64,000 bases of DNA, from positions 100,019,256 to 100,083,255 of the forward strand of contig OX235271.1 in NCBI GenBank assembly GCA_944472155.2. Direction: 5' to 3'. Position numbers and translations under genes: made by a program. Below are positions 33,101 through 45,527 of the stretch, one piece after another. Numbering within the stretch: position 1 is the first letter of the stretch; each line of letters begins with the position of its first letter. Below the pieces are notes generated by a model. That model was not told the origin of the DNA. It saw only the letters and a list, made by a program, of their open reading frames with translations, and ran no database searches. The DNA comes from Trichobilharzia szidati. Lineage: Eukaryota > Platyhelminthes > Trematoda > Strigeidida > Schistosomatidae.

Positions 33101-33695
33101 AAGGCGTGTATAATTTACAATTTGAGGGTATAAGATTAAATATGGTTGACTTTTGTTTATGTGAATACTTCTGAGTCTGTTGTTAATATATTCATTGTAT
33201 TTATTCACTCGTGTCTATTGCATTACACATATGCATATTGTAATACAGACAACGGTAAGTTTTGCATTTCACTGGACAGATTCAGATTATGATACTGTAA
33301 CATTATGAAGTATATTTTATGGTAATTAGAAAGTTGATAAATGAGTCTTATGATCTGATCGTATGCTGTGGTATGACTTTGCAAATTAAAAGAATAACTT
33401 GTTGTCAGATAAGAAAAATTCATACTGATATTTGAAATAATTGCTGCGAGCTTTTACATGCAGTTCTGATGCCTAGAATACTGTGACTTCAACGTATCTA
33501 CACCAATCTACATGTTTTGTAGTACAGATAGCATTAATTGTGACCGATAACTGACTTGAAAGGGGCAACGGAAGATTCTAAAGCTATGTGTAACTATGAA
33601 GCGAGTAATGAGAGATTGTATTGCGCCAACTGAGTCATCATATTTGAATTTACGTGGCAATTTAGGAAGTAATGGAGTTATTACCTGAAAAAGAT
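30161..33695. other. anonymous AT-rich DNA, no gene recognised
   Basis: A tRNA-like stretch near 31495-31560 (GTCTGTAAGCCACTGGCTTGAATC) may be a SINE head, but I could not find the rest. Frames are all under 80 codons and carry no recognisable motif. Confidence 0.4.
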
Positions 33696-33699
33696 GATG

Positions 33700-34860
33700 G
33701 TCAGTACTGCCTTTCGCCCTCCTTATTAAACACTAACTACAGCAGTAATGACTTGTGTGAATGTATCTCATTTTGACCTTACAGGAATTTATATGCCATT
33801 CAGAATAGGTCTTGTTATTTCGTACTACACAGGAGATATAGTCCTTCTAGGTAAAGCTGCTGAAAAGATGCAGCATCGCCTGAATACACTGATATACTTC
33901 GTGCACCAGTAAAATGTAAAATGACGCCACCGTACAAGTTGGGCTAAGCCAATGGTTTATAGATAGAGAGTTGAATAGCTGAATGAGGTAACCATTTCGC
34001 TTATATTGTAACGGAAGAAGACAAGAGACTTGGTAAAGGGATGTTTATCTGGAATTTGGTATCTCTCTGCAGCGAAATTGTGTACACCTTATCTGAAAAT
34101 TGTCATTTGCACAGATCTTCCGTGTTGTGCTATTTCTGCCCTTCGTATTGTGTTTCTTTGTCTTCTTTTCTTGTGTCTTATGTTTTGCCGGAATGCTGAA
34201 TTATGTGCTCTCTTTGAAGTCAAATTTATCTCTTCGCTATTTGATATCTTTTTGCTGATAAACGTCTCTTTATATACTGCTGATAACTATTACCAGTAGC
34301 ACACACCACAATTTGACCAGTGACCGACGAGAAGCAAAATCTCAGAACGTGAGGAGAAGGCTTGTTTGTTAATTTACTCATCCTGGACACATGAGAAAGA
34401 GACAAGATATCCGACTATTCATTAAAGGTTATCTGTACTGTGCAACAGTTTGCTCTGTTTTACCTCACAACTGTGATGCATGGTCTGTAAAGGCGCAATA
34501 TATCAGATGGTTTATTGGTTTTTGACTAACGACGTCTTTCTTCAGTCCTCTGTATTGGGTGAATGCATGTGATCAGTAATAGTGAGGTTGGCTATAGAAT
34601 GTTACGCGTTTAGCGTAAGTGTATAGAATAGGGTTTTGAATCTGTGTTGACTGAGTTAGTTGGAACATGTGTTCCATATGACTTAGCAGCTCCTTCTGTG
34701 ACGAAGAATTTTTCTGAAACAGGATTGGTTTCGAGAAAACTTAGGGTTGACCAGACTAAAACGTAACATCAACCCATTGAGGTACTGAATATCTATTTAT
34801 GCTATGTAAAGTGATTCGAACTGACTAAGTGAAATTCTCAGGATACTAAGTATCAGTATG
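33700..34860 (+). pseudogene. non-LTR reverse transcriptase remnant, heavily broken
   Basis: Near 33823 the frame decodes to YYTGDIVLLGKAAEKMQHRLN and stops at a TAA soon after. This aligns with YADDIVLLxxxAxKMQ, the RT catalytic motif and its flank, with ADD changed to TGD. Further on (34470-34620) pieces decode to CDAWSVKAQ (from the ...GxETWxxxxxD block) and VISNSEVGYRML, matching RVSNAEVRxRVL. Near 34730-34800, WFRENLGLTRLKRN corresponds to GWxKxRGGQTKTW. The segments are in different frames. Same family as the tail at 18045-18420. It is old and inactive. Confidence 0.65.
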
Positions 34861-35890
34861 TGGACACTTGGTGAGATGACTTAAAATATTTTTAATGAAT
34901 TTTACCAAATGCTGAAAATTCTTAGTAGTCCCCATTGTTTCTAATTATGTTAACTTGAGGCTATAGGTGTAGGTTGCTCCATCATCCATCCCATCCAGTT
35001 CTGAAGTAGCTTTCAAGATTTTTAGTGACCAACATAGTGTATTTACAAGGCTGTTATAATTAACTGAGTCTCATTAGTTGAAACTGATGACGTTCAGAGT
35101 TACAATCGCCGTTTAACAGAAAAAGAAATTTCTGTTCAATGTTCATGCACACCTCAGTATTATATTTAATGACAGAATTAAGCAAGAAAACAGTCTTCAG
35201 TTTCTCATATTGTTTTTGTAATACAAAACACGCTAAACCAAGATATTGTTTATTAAGCAGATGAACTTATGACTGGTTATGTATAGTTATAGATTTAAAA
35301 GATAAACTCTAAGGTGAATCTTATTCTTAATCACACTCATTTAAGATTGCACTTAAAATCTAAATAAGTACACTTTTCAACAGGTGTATTTGATTATTAA
35401 ATGATGATACGAGCCATTTAGAATAAAATGATATGTTGGTGAGTGATTCAAATATGCAAATAAATCAATATCAGTTTCTTAATTGGTCAACATTTTCTCC
35501 TGTAGCATTTCCGGCTATTTCAGTCAAAGAAATTTACAATCAAAGTCAATATTATGCTAGGCATGAATTATTAATGTAATATTTACTTTCTCGATACACT
35601 GATCTAGTCAGCCTCCTGATATTTCAAGTGGACAGGTGGATTGTCAGTACTTGAAACTTTTAGCAAGAGTAACAGGTGTCTCTTATACTTGATTAACGTC
35701 CTTCTTTTTAGTAGAGAAATTTGTGACCACCTTAGCAATATAATTTAGGATATTTGTGATATTTTATTGCCCACAAATCTAAACTTCCTTTTCTTCCAGT
35801 TTTAGGTATACATAATTCTCCATATTATGGAACAGAAGAGTGTTAATTTTACTCTTTCTATAGTATTTGAGGTGAATGTTAGTAAAAAGC
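34861..35890. other. anonymous AT-rich DNA, no gene recognised
   Basis: No shared repeat or gene was noticed. Confidence 0.4.
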
Positions 35891-35894
35891 ACAT

Positions 35895-36510
35895 GCTGTC
35901 CTGGACACAGTTCAGCTAAGAGGTTGTTTTCGGTGATTTCACTTTCTATAGCTATACAGTCGCATGTATCTCTAATTATTTTCACAAAAGAGTAAAGTAA
36001 CAAAACAGATGAATTGTCATGATTATAGTGACTGCTATTAGTCAGTATATACAAAAGTTGGGTCAGGTTGACTGGGTTACATAATGAGATAAATAATTTG
36101 ATGAATGAGTTGTAATCAAGATGCACATGAAAACAAAGGAAATAGGGTATGACACACGAATTAGAAAGAATTAAAAGAGAAATTGGTTGGAAATAACAGG
36201 GTCATTACTATGATAGTATGATTGTGTGGAGAGCTCCAGTTTCTCTACCTGGATGGCTGGAGCTTCAACAAGGCGAAGTCTCATTGTTTTTGGCAGGTTG
36301 TTCTCTCCTTTGTAGATCATTTCCAAAAAAGAATTTTTTGAGACAGAGCAGCCAGTGTTGACAAAATGTTCAATTATTGCACTCCCTGTGGAACCGCTGC
36401 TACTCCTCTACAGCCATATGGGACAGCGCTCTTGATCCGTTTTAGAGAGGGTAAACGTCTAAGATCTTGTATATCTGATTCGACAGGAAAGGATAAACTA
36501 ATATATGCAT
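35895..36510 (-). mobile_element. Penelope-like element tail, family A copy 3
   Basis: The terminal block at 35895-35965 (GTTCAGCTAAGAGG, then CTATACAGTCGCATG) is diverged but colinear with 13640-13720. The minus strand at 36240-36500 decodes in broken frames to a GIY-YIG remnant (RIKSAVPYGC for RVKEHYPAWL; STLAALSQKILF for VNTGHSISTNVSF). Its upstream edge falls at the same point as in copy 1. Confidence 0.6.
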
Positions 36511-36710
36511 AAATAAGCAGTTGAATGTTGGATTTTGTCTTTCTGGTTACTGTAGACCAGTCGATGATTGGAAAACACTACTCTTATCGTTGCTACGAAG
36601 AAAGGCTTTATCAGTGATGTAGCTTTTTCGAATCCACAAGGCTTCCCACCTCCTTAATTTGAAAACGGATCGCTAAATGGCGTCATCAGCGAATGTGACA
36701 TGTATTATCG

Positions 36711-36905
36711 TGATTATTATTATTATTTCCTTTAGTTCCTAGAGGAACATAGGGCTTCAGCCATGCGTCTCCATTGCGTTTGGTTCTCTGCTAGAGTTTT
36801 CACCTGACTCCAGGTCTGCCCACATGCTTTCATCTCCTCTTCACATGATCTCCTCCAGGTCACCCTTGGACGACCAACTCGTCGCTTCCCTTTCGGGTTC
36901 CACTC
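36711..36905 (-). mobile_element. RTE LINE 3'-end fragment with target duplication
   Basis: The plus strand begins with (ATT)n and the TTTAGTTCCTAGAGGAAC end, and runs to CTTTCGGGTTCCACTCG. The flanks carry ATTATCGTGAT at 36704-36714 and again at 36919-36929, a probable target-site duplication. Extra ATCGTGAT copies beside it make the exact length ambiguous. Only about 195 bp of the element is present. Confidence 0.85.
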
Positions 36906-37129
36906 GTGATATCGTGATATTATCGTGATATAGTTGACAAATTATTAGTGAGGATATAGATACAAATGAATTATTGAAAAAACTTAACAATAACCATCCT
37001 TCGCTTGCTTCTAATTGTGAAGGGAAGCGGGGAAATACACTGTATTTTCTTGAAGGCTTATTAGCTAGGTAAAAAGATAAGTAACTTGCGAGAAGTATCT
37101 ATAGGAACATCACACTGACAGCGCAATGC

Positions 37130-37640
37130 CTACATTTCCTCAGTTATGCGCCTATAAAATACAAAAGAAGTATAGTGAAATGTCTTGCTAACAGAGTGAA
37201 GAGGATCTTTTCAGAAGATCATTTTCTGAAGGAATTTCACTATATTCATGATCCCTTGATGGAGATAGTATGCCAAGATAATTTCATAAAGAAACTTAAG
37301 AACCAATTAACTACAAAACCGGGGACAATAACGATACGCAGCAACCATTCCTTACTAAACTGCAATTTAATGGTGATTTACCAAGTGAAATTTTGTCGCA
37401 GGGACTATTCGGAGGATATTTTGTACAGCAAATCATTGTCCGTCATGTTCTAGTCGGTGAGTAATTCTGACCAAAACTCAGGAATAATCTAGGTCGTTTT
37501 CTACATCCATGTATATTTTTCAGTCCATCTTTTCCTTTAGAGATAGTTATGTTGGACGAACTACTAGGCAGCTTAACCAACACATCACAGAACATCTACA
37601 AAAGTGGTTGGGTGAGCGACAGGTGATAATCATCCGAAGC
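37130..37640 (+). pseudogene. Penelope-like element: RT C-terminus and GIY-YIG remnant
   Basis: The 92-codon frame at 37175-37453 starts KCLANRVKRIFSEDHFLKEF, matching the PLE linker LCxxxRxxRICSxExLxxEL. Around 37539-37640 another frame reads RDSYVGRTTRQLNQHITEHL and QKWLGER, a GIY-YIG core (here SYVGR) with the EHxxxWL block of family A. The intervening bases hold shifts and a stop. The catalytic RT is missing. This is the only plus-strand piece of the family A type that I see. Confidence 0.7.
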
Positions 37641-38860
37641 TCTTTTTATTTCCATCCAGTTTATAGCACCCAATCAGTAGATGAATAGAAAGTATTCATG
37701 ATAATTTATCACATCTAGTAGAATCTTTCTAATGTATTCGCTATGGACATTCGAACTAATAGTTCTAAATTGCTTTCAGAAAACATTCACATACATATTA
37801 TCCCTCCCTAAACCAAAAAGTTCTATCTGACTAAATATACTTCCTTATATATTCTAAATACCCTTCTCACCATATTTGTCAATTCTTCCTTAGTCTTACT
37901 ACAGCTTTATTAAAACACTGTTGGCCTACTTCCCTCACAGTTCGGTATGATTTAATCTTCTGACATATTTCACCATCTCATTATTGTTATTGTGGCAATG
38001 ACTTTTTTGTACTTAATATTTGTTTATTCAGTTATTACATAAAAGTGAAGCTTGATATGATCTAACTAAAAACAGTACTTACAGTTCACTTGTGTATGTT
38101 GTACTAAATTGCTCTACGGGTTTCACTAGTATTTTATTGCAACATAATATCCAGTTATTGAAAATAGTCGGGTTTCAAATCCGCATTTCTGAATATACCG
38201 AATTCGCACTAAGATTTAAATTAAGTTTCCTCCAGGTTATGTTTCATGATTTACAAAAAGTCATATACAGATAGATACGTTTTAGAATGTTATGAGAACA
38301 ACTGAATTTCCATATTTCTAATTTTCATTGACAGGCAGTTTGTTAAGCTTGAAATGTTTTGCGATTGCTTATGTATCAAAGTTAGTTAAGCTATAGTGGG
38401 ATGTAAAATAGTTAAACTGAATGTGAAGAGCAAAATTATTGTCGCCTACTTCATGAGGTACTCTACATGAAGTAATAATAATAAACTTTAATTGTGCTGT
38501 TTTCAAGAGGAAAGCTAACTAATCTAGTGGTGATCATTGTATATATATACATATATATACTTATAACCAGGATAAAGATAATCAATAACCGAGTGAGGAA
38601 GCGGCTAAGATGACCCAGAAGGAAATTGCCTGGCTAGGAGCTGCCCAGACTCCTATGATATCACCTAATACATTTACATTAGCACGCCAGTGCAGGGCTA
38701 TCTCATTGATATAATAATAGTCAGTGAATATTATCACTTTAGCGCGTCAAATGGTTGAGAAGGCCAAAGATTAGTACAAAGAAATCGGTAGATATGATGT
38801 ATTCAAGGAGTGTAGTAATCAATGTTTTCTAATCGGTCATCATAACTTGTTTTAGTATTA
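37641..38860. other. anonymous AT-rich DNA, no gene recognised
   Basis: An AATAATAATAA-TTTAATTG stretch near 38468 could be another LINE tail but is too short to call. TA repeats lie near 38540-38562. Confidence 0.4.
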
Positions 38861-38864
38861 TTCA

Positions 38865-39135
38865 TTCGTTGCATTCCGCGTGGAGAATACGATCTGAGTT
38901 GCACATCTCCATTCCGCTTCCTCTCGTGCAATCACTTTCAACTCGCTTGATGACTGCCCTTGGAGCCTACATTTCTTTCTCAAATGATCTCCATATAGAA
39001 CTCAGACGCACAACTCATGGATCCCTTCCCATTCAGCCTTTGCTCAAGGGCCTGTTTGTCGTCCGATCTCATTTGAAGGTCTCCTCAGTGTAAATCTCTT
39101 CCATCTCCACTTCCGTCTGCATATTTGTTGGGACA
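38865..39135 (-). mobile_element. RTE-like LINE 3'-end fragment, diverged
   Basis: The plus strand has the blocks CATCTCCATTCCGCTTCC, TCTCAAATGATCTCC, GGTCTCCTCAGTGTAAATC and CATCTCCACTTCCGTCTGCATATTTG in RTE 3'-end order. The last is the reverse of the AAATATGCAGAAGGAAGTGG region present in all RTE copies. It resembles the 9351-11395 copy more than the 58.4-kb copy. Confidence 0.6.
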
Positions 39136-39234
39136 TAGGTTGCTGGCTTGTTTGTTACTCTGTCAGAGTACCATGTATACAAGGTGGTTGATATATCTGA
39201 TAAGTACGTTTAATAGGATAAATGCAAACGTATC

Positions 39235-39415
39235 TATCAGAAGTTGTTTCATTAATCTTGGTTGGTAGTCGAATCCAGGACTTGTGTTTTGGCCCTCTCG
39301 CGACTCACCAGCTGCATTTGTCAAATGCCCAATGAGTGATGGTATGCTACTGAGACTTAAACCTAGCACTCATGGCTTCAAACAACAAATCCTTATTATC
39401 TAGGTTACTGAACCA
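39235..39415 (-). mobile_element. hammerhead-type SINE, degenerate
   Basis: On the minus strand: a weak A-box region (AACCTAGATAATAAGG), a B-box region (TAGGTTTAAGTCTCAG), CATACCATCACTCATTGGGC, then a damaged hammerhead (about 39310-39255) with CTGGTGA for CTGATGA, CAAA for GAAA, and the terminal TCCTGGATTCGA. Two invariant core positions are lost. Confidence 0.6.
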
Positions 39416-40044
39416 TGACAAACATCTATGGTGCAATAGTGATGACTTGAAATCACTAAATTCATGTTCAAATCAAGGGGTGGTATAAAGGCATGCATTC
39501 ACGGAACCTATATGAAGCTGATCGGTTCGGTCAGGCTACATCAACGAAAACTCACAAATATCAGTAAACAGTTACAGAAGGTTGGATTTCAAATGTAGAA
39601 AACAGTACCATATTGGTAAACAGAAGAAAATTAAAAATAACAGAAAATCTGTAAACAAAACTATTAAAGTAACTTTTATGAGTGAAGACGTGATTAATTT
39701 GATTTCGGCAAGAATTTGAGAAGTGGTTTATATGTAAACCACTTGATAAAATGAGCTGCCCTTAATTGTAATTTATTTTTCGAAACTTACTGAATTAATC
39801 CAAACTTTATTTGATAAACCACATCAGTTATAGGAGAACGATTAAATCCCTCGATGTGTGTGTTCCGTTTTGAAACTAACAAAATACACAAAATTTGAAT
39901 GGAACAGAATACTGCGGATTTTTATTTTAACTAAGTGGTTTTTGTCAACTGCATACAACGTATGTCAATGGAAAGGATTAAAAGACAATACAATTTTGTC
40001 ATTATTAAGTTCATTTAGATTAGAAAGGAATGACTGGTTACGAC

Positions 40045-40422
40045 TTTCATCAACACCTGCCTCTTTCCCTCGATGCTGAAGATGATATAGTCAGCCAGAA
40101 AGGATTTATCAACATCGAACCCTCTTTGCTTGCGAACTTTCTATCGCCCAATAAATACGTAGTAGGAAACGAAAATCGATTGGATATAAGCTGAGAAGGT
40201 ATTTAGGTGACACCAATCACATCATCATGTGGTGGAATCTGAATTGGAAGTTAGGCGTCCAAGGGCAATATGGTGGAAATCTTGTGTCAAGGGAACTGAA
40301 AGCCTGTGGGTAATCGTGGAGAAAGGTGAAAATGATGCCAGAGAAAGGAGTGTATTGGAGGCATATCAGTGAGACCATATGTTCCGGCCGGGACACAACG
40401 AATGAATAATAATAATAATGGT
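40045..40422 (+). mobile_element. RTE LINE 3'-end fragment
   Basis: Blocks in order: CTCTTTCCCTCGATGCTGAAGA, CGCCCAATAAATACGTAG, GGTGACACCAATCAC, AGGCGTCCAAGGGCAATATGG, GTATTGGAGGC, then an (AAT)n tail at about 40405-40420. These match the thumb-to-3'-end part of the RTE copies on the plus strand. Coding frames are broken. Confidence 0.65.
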
Positions 40423-42570
40423 GAAATTCAGTTGTAGGTTATTCTAAATGTCCATGAAAAATGAATCTTTCAAATATTCAGTTTGCTACAGGTTGATTTC
40501 AACATCGAGAAACTCGACCTTATCGATGTCTTATTAATATTTCATGAAATTAACGTTTGGGTATATAACATTCAGAACTGTAAGCAGATATAATATATTG
40601 CTGTCTACATAAAGTGAACATCAGTTACACATTTAAGTTTAGTTACTCTTTGATTCAATTTTAACCTGCTCCCGACAGATTCGACTACTTTGATACCATG
40701 ACTGCAGTCAAACAAAGTAATGACTCCATTTGCTGCGCTGACTAAAATAAATATTCCTACGTCAATATAAAAGTTAGACTAGATTTGGAGCTTACACCAT
40801 GGCAGAGATTTAAAGATCAGGCCTACTGCTGGTGCATAGGGATTCAGCAGCGTTAAGGTATTTCCTTTGGACAGTTTAGAAAGCCAGTAATAATACCTTT
40901 CTGTCAAAAGAAAGAGGAGTTAGGAAAGATCAACCCGAAAAGTTGTACACGTGGAACTCACCTTCGGTGGTTCACAGGTAGTGTAGCGTAGATATTTTAT
41001 TATTCCAGACTGAAGACCAGAGTTAATCTCCAAATTCATATTTTGGTACTGTAAGAATTATTGAATAGATCAATTCTGTATTTAACGATTCAACACTTAA
41101 GTGAGCATTATTTTAATACCCATTCAGCTTCGCACCATATTCAGTCAGTTGATTAACCCCAGTCAAATGTTAGTAGAAGCCAGTGGATAGTATTATCTTT
41201 ATCTGGAACGATTAATACAAGGAGGCTGCTGAATTTTTGGAAACCGCTCAAAGGTAAGTCCAATAAGTTTCATCGTGATAACCAAAACTAATTGTGAGTT
41301 ATAGAAGTAAAAGGATTGGAAAGAGCCTCAAAAACATGTCGGTGGTTTAGGCTTATCAGTAAAAAGAGTTTCAAAAAGGCGATTTCATTAAAAACGAACT
41401 CAGTTAAAAATTATTCTTTAGACAAATTCACAGAAGGCACTACTAAAATACTGAACATGACACTTTAAGCGGCGCTTCAGTTAGTCTACATCTGCACTTT
41501 AATCGCCTATTTTCTAAACTCAGCCTGAATGATATGTAGAAGCCGATCTTCTAAACCTACTTCGCTTCACGAAGGCTATTTCCAATTTAGAAGCGGAACA
41601 ACTAGATTTGAAGTTTTAACTTCAGATGAATTACTAACTAGATTGACTAAGGCACTAAGTATTATAGAGGAATATGAGATCGTTTAATGAGACCAATATC
41701 GACCATTGGTCATCTTAATTTATAAGAATATGAAAAAAATTTCTCTTTGAATACGACAGAATTGTAGGGTCCATCATCAAGCATAGAATAGATGCAGCCT
41801 GAAAAAGTGAAATCAAGAAGAGAACTGGTCAGATCTCTATTCATTAGGAGTTTTTTTCAATATTCAAATTATTACCGATATATGCATATATATTTTCATG
41901 ATGAATGTGTCGAATTCATTTCACCGCGTAAATCACTCACACCTACACTGACTCCAAAAACTCTTCAGATAAAATATCAGACTTAGTAAAAACCAAAACT
42001 ATCTGGATATGTTAAAGTTTGCTGAATTCACGCACAATCACATTAATCTGTGTGAGAAAATGCGTCAGGCGATTTTCATCTAATTAGCCATTTAAACTAC
42101 GATAACTATCTAAACATGCTCTATTATGGTGATGATAACAATTACCGATATAATAAAACGCTCTTCATAGACGAAGATATATTATGTGTGTGTTTGGAGA
42201 TAAAAAAGTTTGCCGAAATAATAACCTAATTCTAATGTCAGTTTGTAGACTATGTATGCTACAATCTAGCTAACATAAAGCTGAAGTTATCGAAAGATTC
42301 ACATAACAAGGAAAACAAACAGAGTTTTCCAATAAATGCGAAGTTGAAAAGTTAAAAGAGTTTAAGCGGTGTACTTGTCGGAAATTCATATAAAGGTTAC
42401 AAAGATATCAGAAGTGAATACCACTCTGTGGTTAAGCTGAACTGGAACATCAGCTATCATAAGATCAGGCTTACAAATTATCTTATTTTAAGGGAGAGGC
42501 GTTATATACTAGGGGTTTAGTCATAGGAAATGTATAACTAACTATTGGATATAAGGACAATATATCTTGG
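40423..42570. other. anonymous AT-rich DNA, no gene recognised
   Basis: Only short frames and no shared repeat noticed. Confidence 0.4.
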
Positions 42571-42574
42571 GCAA

Positions 42575-42745
42575 GGTGTCGGAGGCTCACCAGTAGAATG
42601 CTTGTCAATCAGGCAATTGTCCCAGAGTTCGATTCCCGGCCAACGCATTCCTTAACCTCTCCCAGCTTACTAGTCCATAGTAAGTCTGGAAAACAGGGAA
42701 GGGAGTAAGACTAGTGACTTCAGTCCGTAAAAAAAACATGGCTAC
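42575..42745 (+). mobile_element. tRNA-derived SINE, family B
   Basis: GGCTCACCAGTAGAATGC (A-box region), TGTCAATCAGGCAATTGTCC, then the B box in AGAGTTCGATTCCCGG give a tRNA-like head. The body CCAACGCATTCCTTAACC follows. No closing acceptor stem is present, so this is not a tRNA gene. It is related to the fragment at 27.44 kb. Confidence 0.6.
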
Positions 42746-43980
42746 TAATACTTCAAGGTCTGAAGCCTGAATCCATACGTTCCACTGTGAAATCAAGATA
42801 AAAACATCTTGCTCAGAAATGAGGTGCATATCGTGTTCGTAATGGTTATAATCATTATCATTGGGAAATCCCTATAACATAACTTATATGTCAACAGAAA
42901 ATATCAGTAATGAATGTAGTTAACAGAAATCAGGTAAACAGTATATTAATTATTGCCAATTTTGTGCAGTCTTTGGAATGTGGGCTGAATAGTTCGCCAG
43001 TGATTATAGTAGGCGTATTTCACCTCCCAATCTTACTGCAATTAATTAACTTATAAGGGGAAAATTCGGCAAAACAAATTAAGAAAAATTCAATTTTCCT
43101 AAAGGGAATTTATATTTCGAGACTGATGTTCTCAAACCGAATTTCGTCCTTGGCAAAACAGGAGTTTTGTGCGAACATCCAAACATAGTACCTTAATTTT
43201 TTTATTAATGTTGTGCATTGAGGTTTCCGTAGCAGTTTGGTTGATTTTTTGGGTTAGATCACTGCCCCACGTCCAGCTCTCCATATTTTCCCCTGCTTGG
43301 CGCTGGCTAGAAAACTGGCGAGCTCGTAAACTAAGAGAGTTATAGTGCCTTAACTGGTCCACTAAGACGGTAAAAATCTGCAAGCAATTTTGAAAGTTGT
43401 AGCAACTTTAAGCTCTTGGTTTTACCGCTATTATCTTAAAGCAGCTATGGGTAAATTAAGCAGATAGCATAAAACGACAAAAAATAAAGTGTGAAAGCCA
43501 TAAAGATAGGCTCATAATAGTTTAGTGCGGCGGAGAAAACATGAAAGTTTATCGTATCGTGAAAATTTGAGAAATGCCTCAATCAAAAACAAATACTTTA
43601 ATATTTGTCTGAGTGTTTCAGGATACTAACAGTGAAATTAACAATCAAAATTACGTGCTACAATTGAAAAGCGTGTTGGTTATCACGTTGTAAAAGAAAA
43701 AACAGGACATTATACGAGGACTAATCTTTTGTGATCTCAGAGATCACGATATTACCAAAATCATTCACTTGGACTACGAATTTTCTTCAATACTGAATAA
43801 AATTTAAGAACAGAATTTACGTAATACAAGAGATGCATTATTCTAGTTAACTGAACACCTAATTCAAGCATCCAAATTCAGGACAGATGATACTGACCAA
43901 GAGGATTTGGTACTAGTTGAACCACTTCAGTAGGACTAAACAGATTTCGAGTACTTCCTGGTCTTCAGTGATTCACTACT
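42746..43980. other. anonymous AT-rich DNA, no gene recognised
   Basis: A patch at 43255-43370 (CGCTGGCTAGAAAACTGGCG) is a small imperfect palindrome of unknown meaning. No gene is seen. Confidence 0.4.
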
Positions 43981-43983
43981 TAC

Positions 43984-44350
43984 CTTGAAATCAACCCAAT
44001 CCCTGCAAACTAACATCTGAAAATTAGTTTACTGTTCTCTATTGACTGACCACATGTTGGATTGCCTGGAGTTCTAGGGAGAAGCCTTAACTAGCGGGGT
44101 CCACCAAGTCGTCTGTGATGACGAATTGTCTTAGATGATGTTGGTCGGTGGTGACGTTGTATATCACGAATCGGCAAGAGTCATAATACACAGGTTATCC
44201 AATTCCATCGTGGTAGCTGAGTGGTAGACGATCCCATCTCGTAACTTGATGGTTCTGGGTTTGATCTCCGGTAGTGTTATGGTTGTGTACAGCTCTCACA
44301 CTAAGATGAAACAGCTTTCCTGTACTCCGTTATCGCTGGTGGTCCTCTCA
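43984..44350 (+). mobile_element. tRNA-derived SINE, family C
   Basis: It opens with CAATCCCTGCAAACTAACA (the last part of the 62-bp block at 26.1 kb). The spacer follows (TGACCACATGTTGGATTGCC, GGGGTCCACCAAGTCG, ATCACGAATCGGCAAGAG), then a tRNA-like head at 44212-44272 (A box TAGCTGAGTGGTAGACG, B box GGGTTTGATCTCC) and a body with GTGTACAGCTCTCACACTAAG. The order is the same as in the 26.1-26.6 kb copy. Confidence 0.65.
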
Positions 44351-44512
44351 CTGAGGTTAATTCGTCATATTACTTTAAGTTTTCTTTTACTTGAAAATAG
44401 TCCACTATTTTTGGTTTCATTCCAATGAAGTTGACTATAAAATAACTTCTTTAGAGACACAGAGTGTGTCAATTAAGAGGAATAAGAACATCAATATATA
44501 TGAATATAATGG

Positions 44513-44763
44513 AGAAGATTTGTAGCTCAGGTGGATGATATTGAATTAGTTGTGTTCTCTGAGCTGGCTGATTTAAATGCGAAGCTTTCGTCGTCTCCAT
44601 TCTAGACAACATCTTCAGCACAGGTTTTAGTATAAAGTGAACTCGTTTAAATTCTGCATGAATGATTTAATTGTATCGCCTGGCAACCACTGTCATGACT
44701 AGTTGTTAATTTACTTCTCTAATGATCATTTTTATTCACTTGGAATTCGAACTTTCCTGTCAT
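44513..44763 (-). repeat. PLE family C terminal block, left arm of a palindrome
   Basis: This is the reverse complement of the block continued at 44790-44900 and 45491-45620. Order on the plus strand: GAAGATTTGTAGCTCAGGTG, GTTGTGTTCTCTGAGCTGGC, GCGAAGCTTTCGTCGTCTCC, CAGCACAGGTTTTAGTATAA, GTATCGCCTGGCAACCACTG, AATGATCATTTTTATTCAC. The arms are nearly identical, so the head-to-head joint is comparatively recent. Confidence 0.8.
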
Positions 44764-44900
44764 TTACCAGCTGATAAAAAGTGAATCACATGACAGGAAA
44801 GTTCGAATTTCAAGTGAATAAAAATGATCATTAGAGAAGTAAATTAACAACCAGTCATGACAGTGGTTGCCAGGCGATACAATTAAATCATTCATGCAGA

Positions 44901-45490
44901 ATTTATTATTATTATTGTATCCTTTAATTCCTAGAGGAACATAGGGCTTCCACCATGCGTCTCCATTGCCTTCGGTTTTCTGCTAGAGTCTTCACCTAGC
45001 TCCAAGTCTGCCCACACGCCTTCATCTCCTCTTCACATGACCTCATCCAAGTCACCCTCACACTGACGACCAACTCGCCACTTCCCGTTAGGGTTCCACT
45101 CGAGCACTGGCTTGTCTAGTGATGTCACTTGATGGTTCCCTCAAAGTATGGCTAATCCATCTCCATTTCTTCCTGCATATTTGTTTCACAATCGGTTCCT
45201 GCTGTGTTGGTTCGCTACCAGAGATCCCTGTTGCTGATCTTTTCTGGCCAGCCATCTGATCCTGAGTATTGAGCGAAGACAACTGTTAATGAAGGTTTGT
45301 AGTTTGTTTGAGATGCTCTTTATGACGCGCAGTGCAAGTCTCTGATCCTTATAGTAGCACAGACTTCACATTGGAGTTGAAAATCCTGATCCTATTTTGA
45401 TGCTGAGTGCTGCTGACCTCCACACAGACTTGAGAGTAGTGAAAGCTTGTCTTGCTTTTCCGATTCTTGCTTTGATATCCTCGTCAGTTC
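44901..45490 (-). mobile_element. RTE LINE, 5'-truncated, inserted in a PLE arm
   Basis: The plus strand starts with (ATT)n and the TTTAATTCCTAGAGGAAC end, and runs back to the RT thumb (minus-strand frame 45366-45572 includes GTDEDIKARIGKARQAFTTLK). It is flanked by the 10-bp duplication GCAGAATTTA (44896-44905 and 45491-45500), which dates this insertion after the PLE palindrome formed. The frame at 45088-45282 contains the C-terminal KKWRWISHTLREPSSDITRQA. No complete protein is encoded. Confidence 0.9.
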
Positions 45491-45527
45491 CGCAGAATTT
45501 AAATAAGTTCAATTTATAATAAAACCT

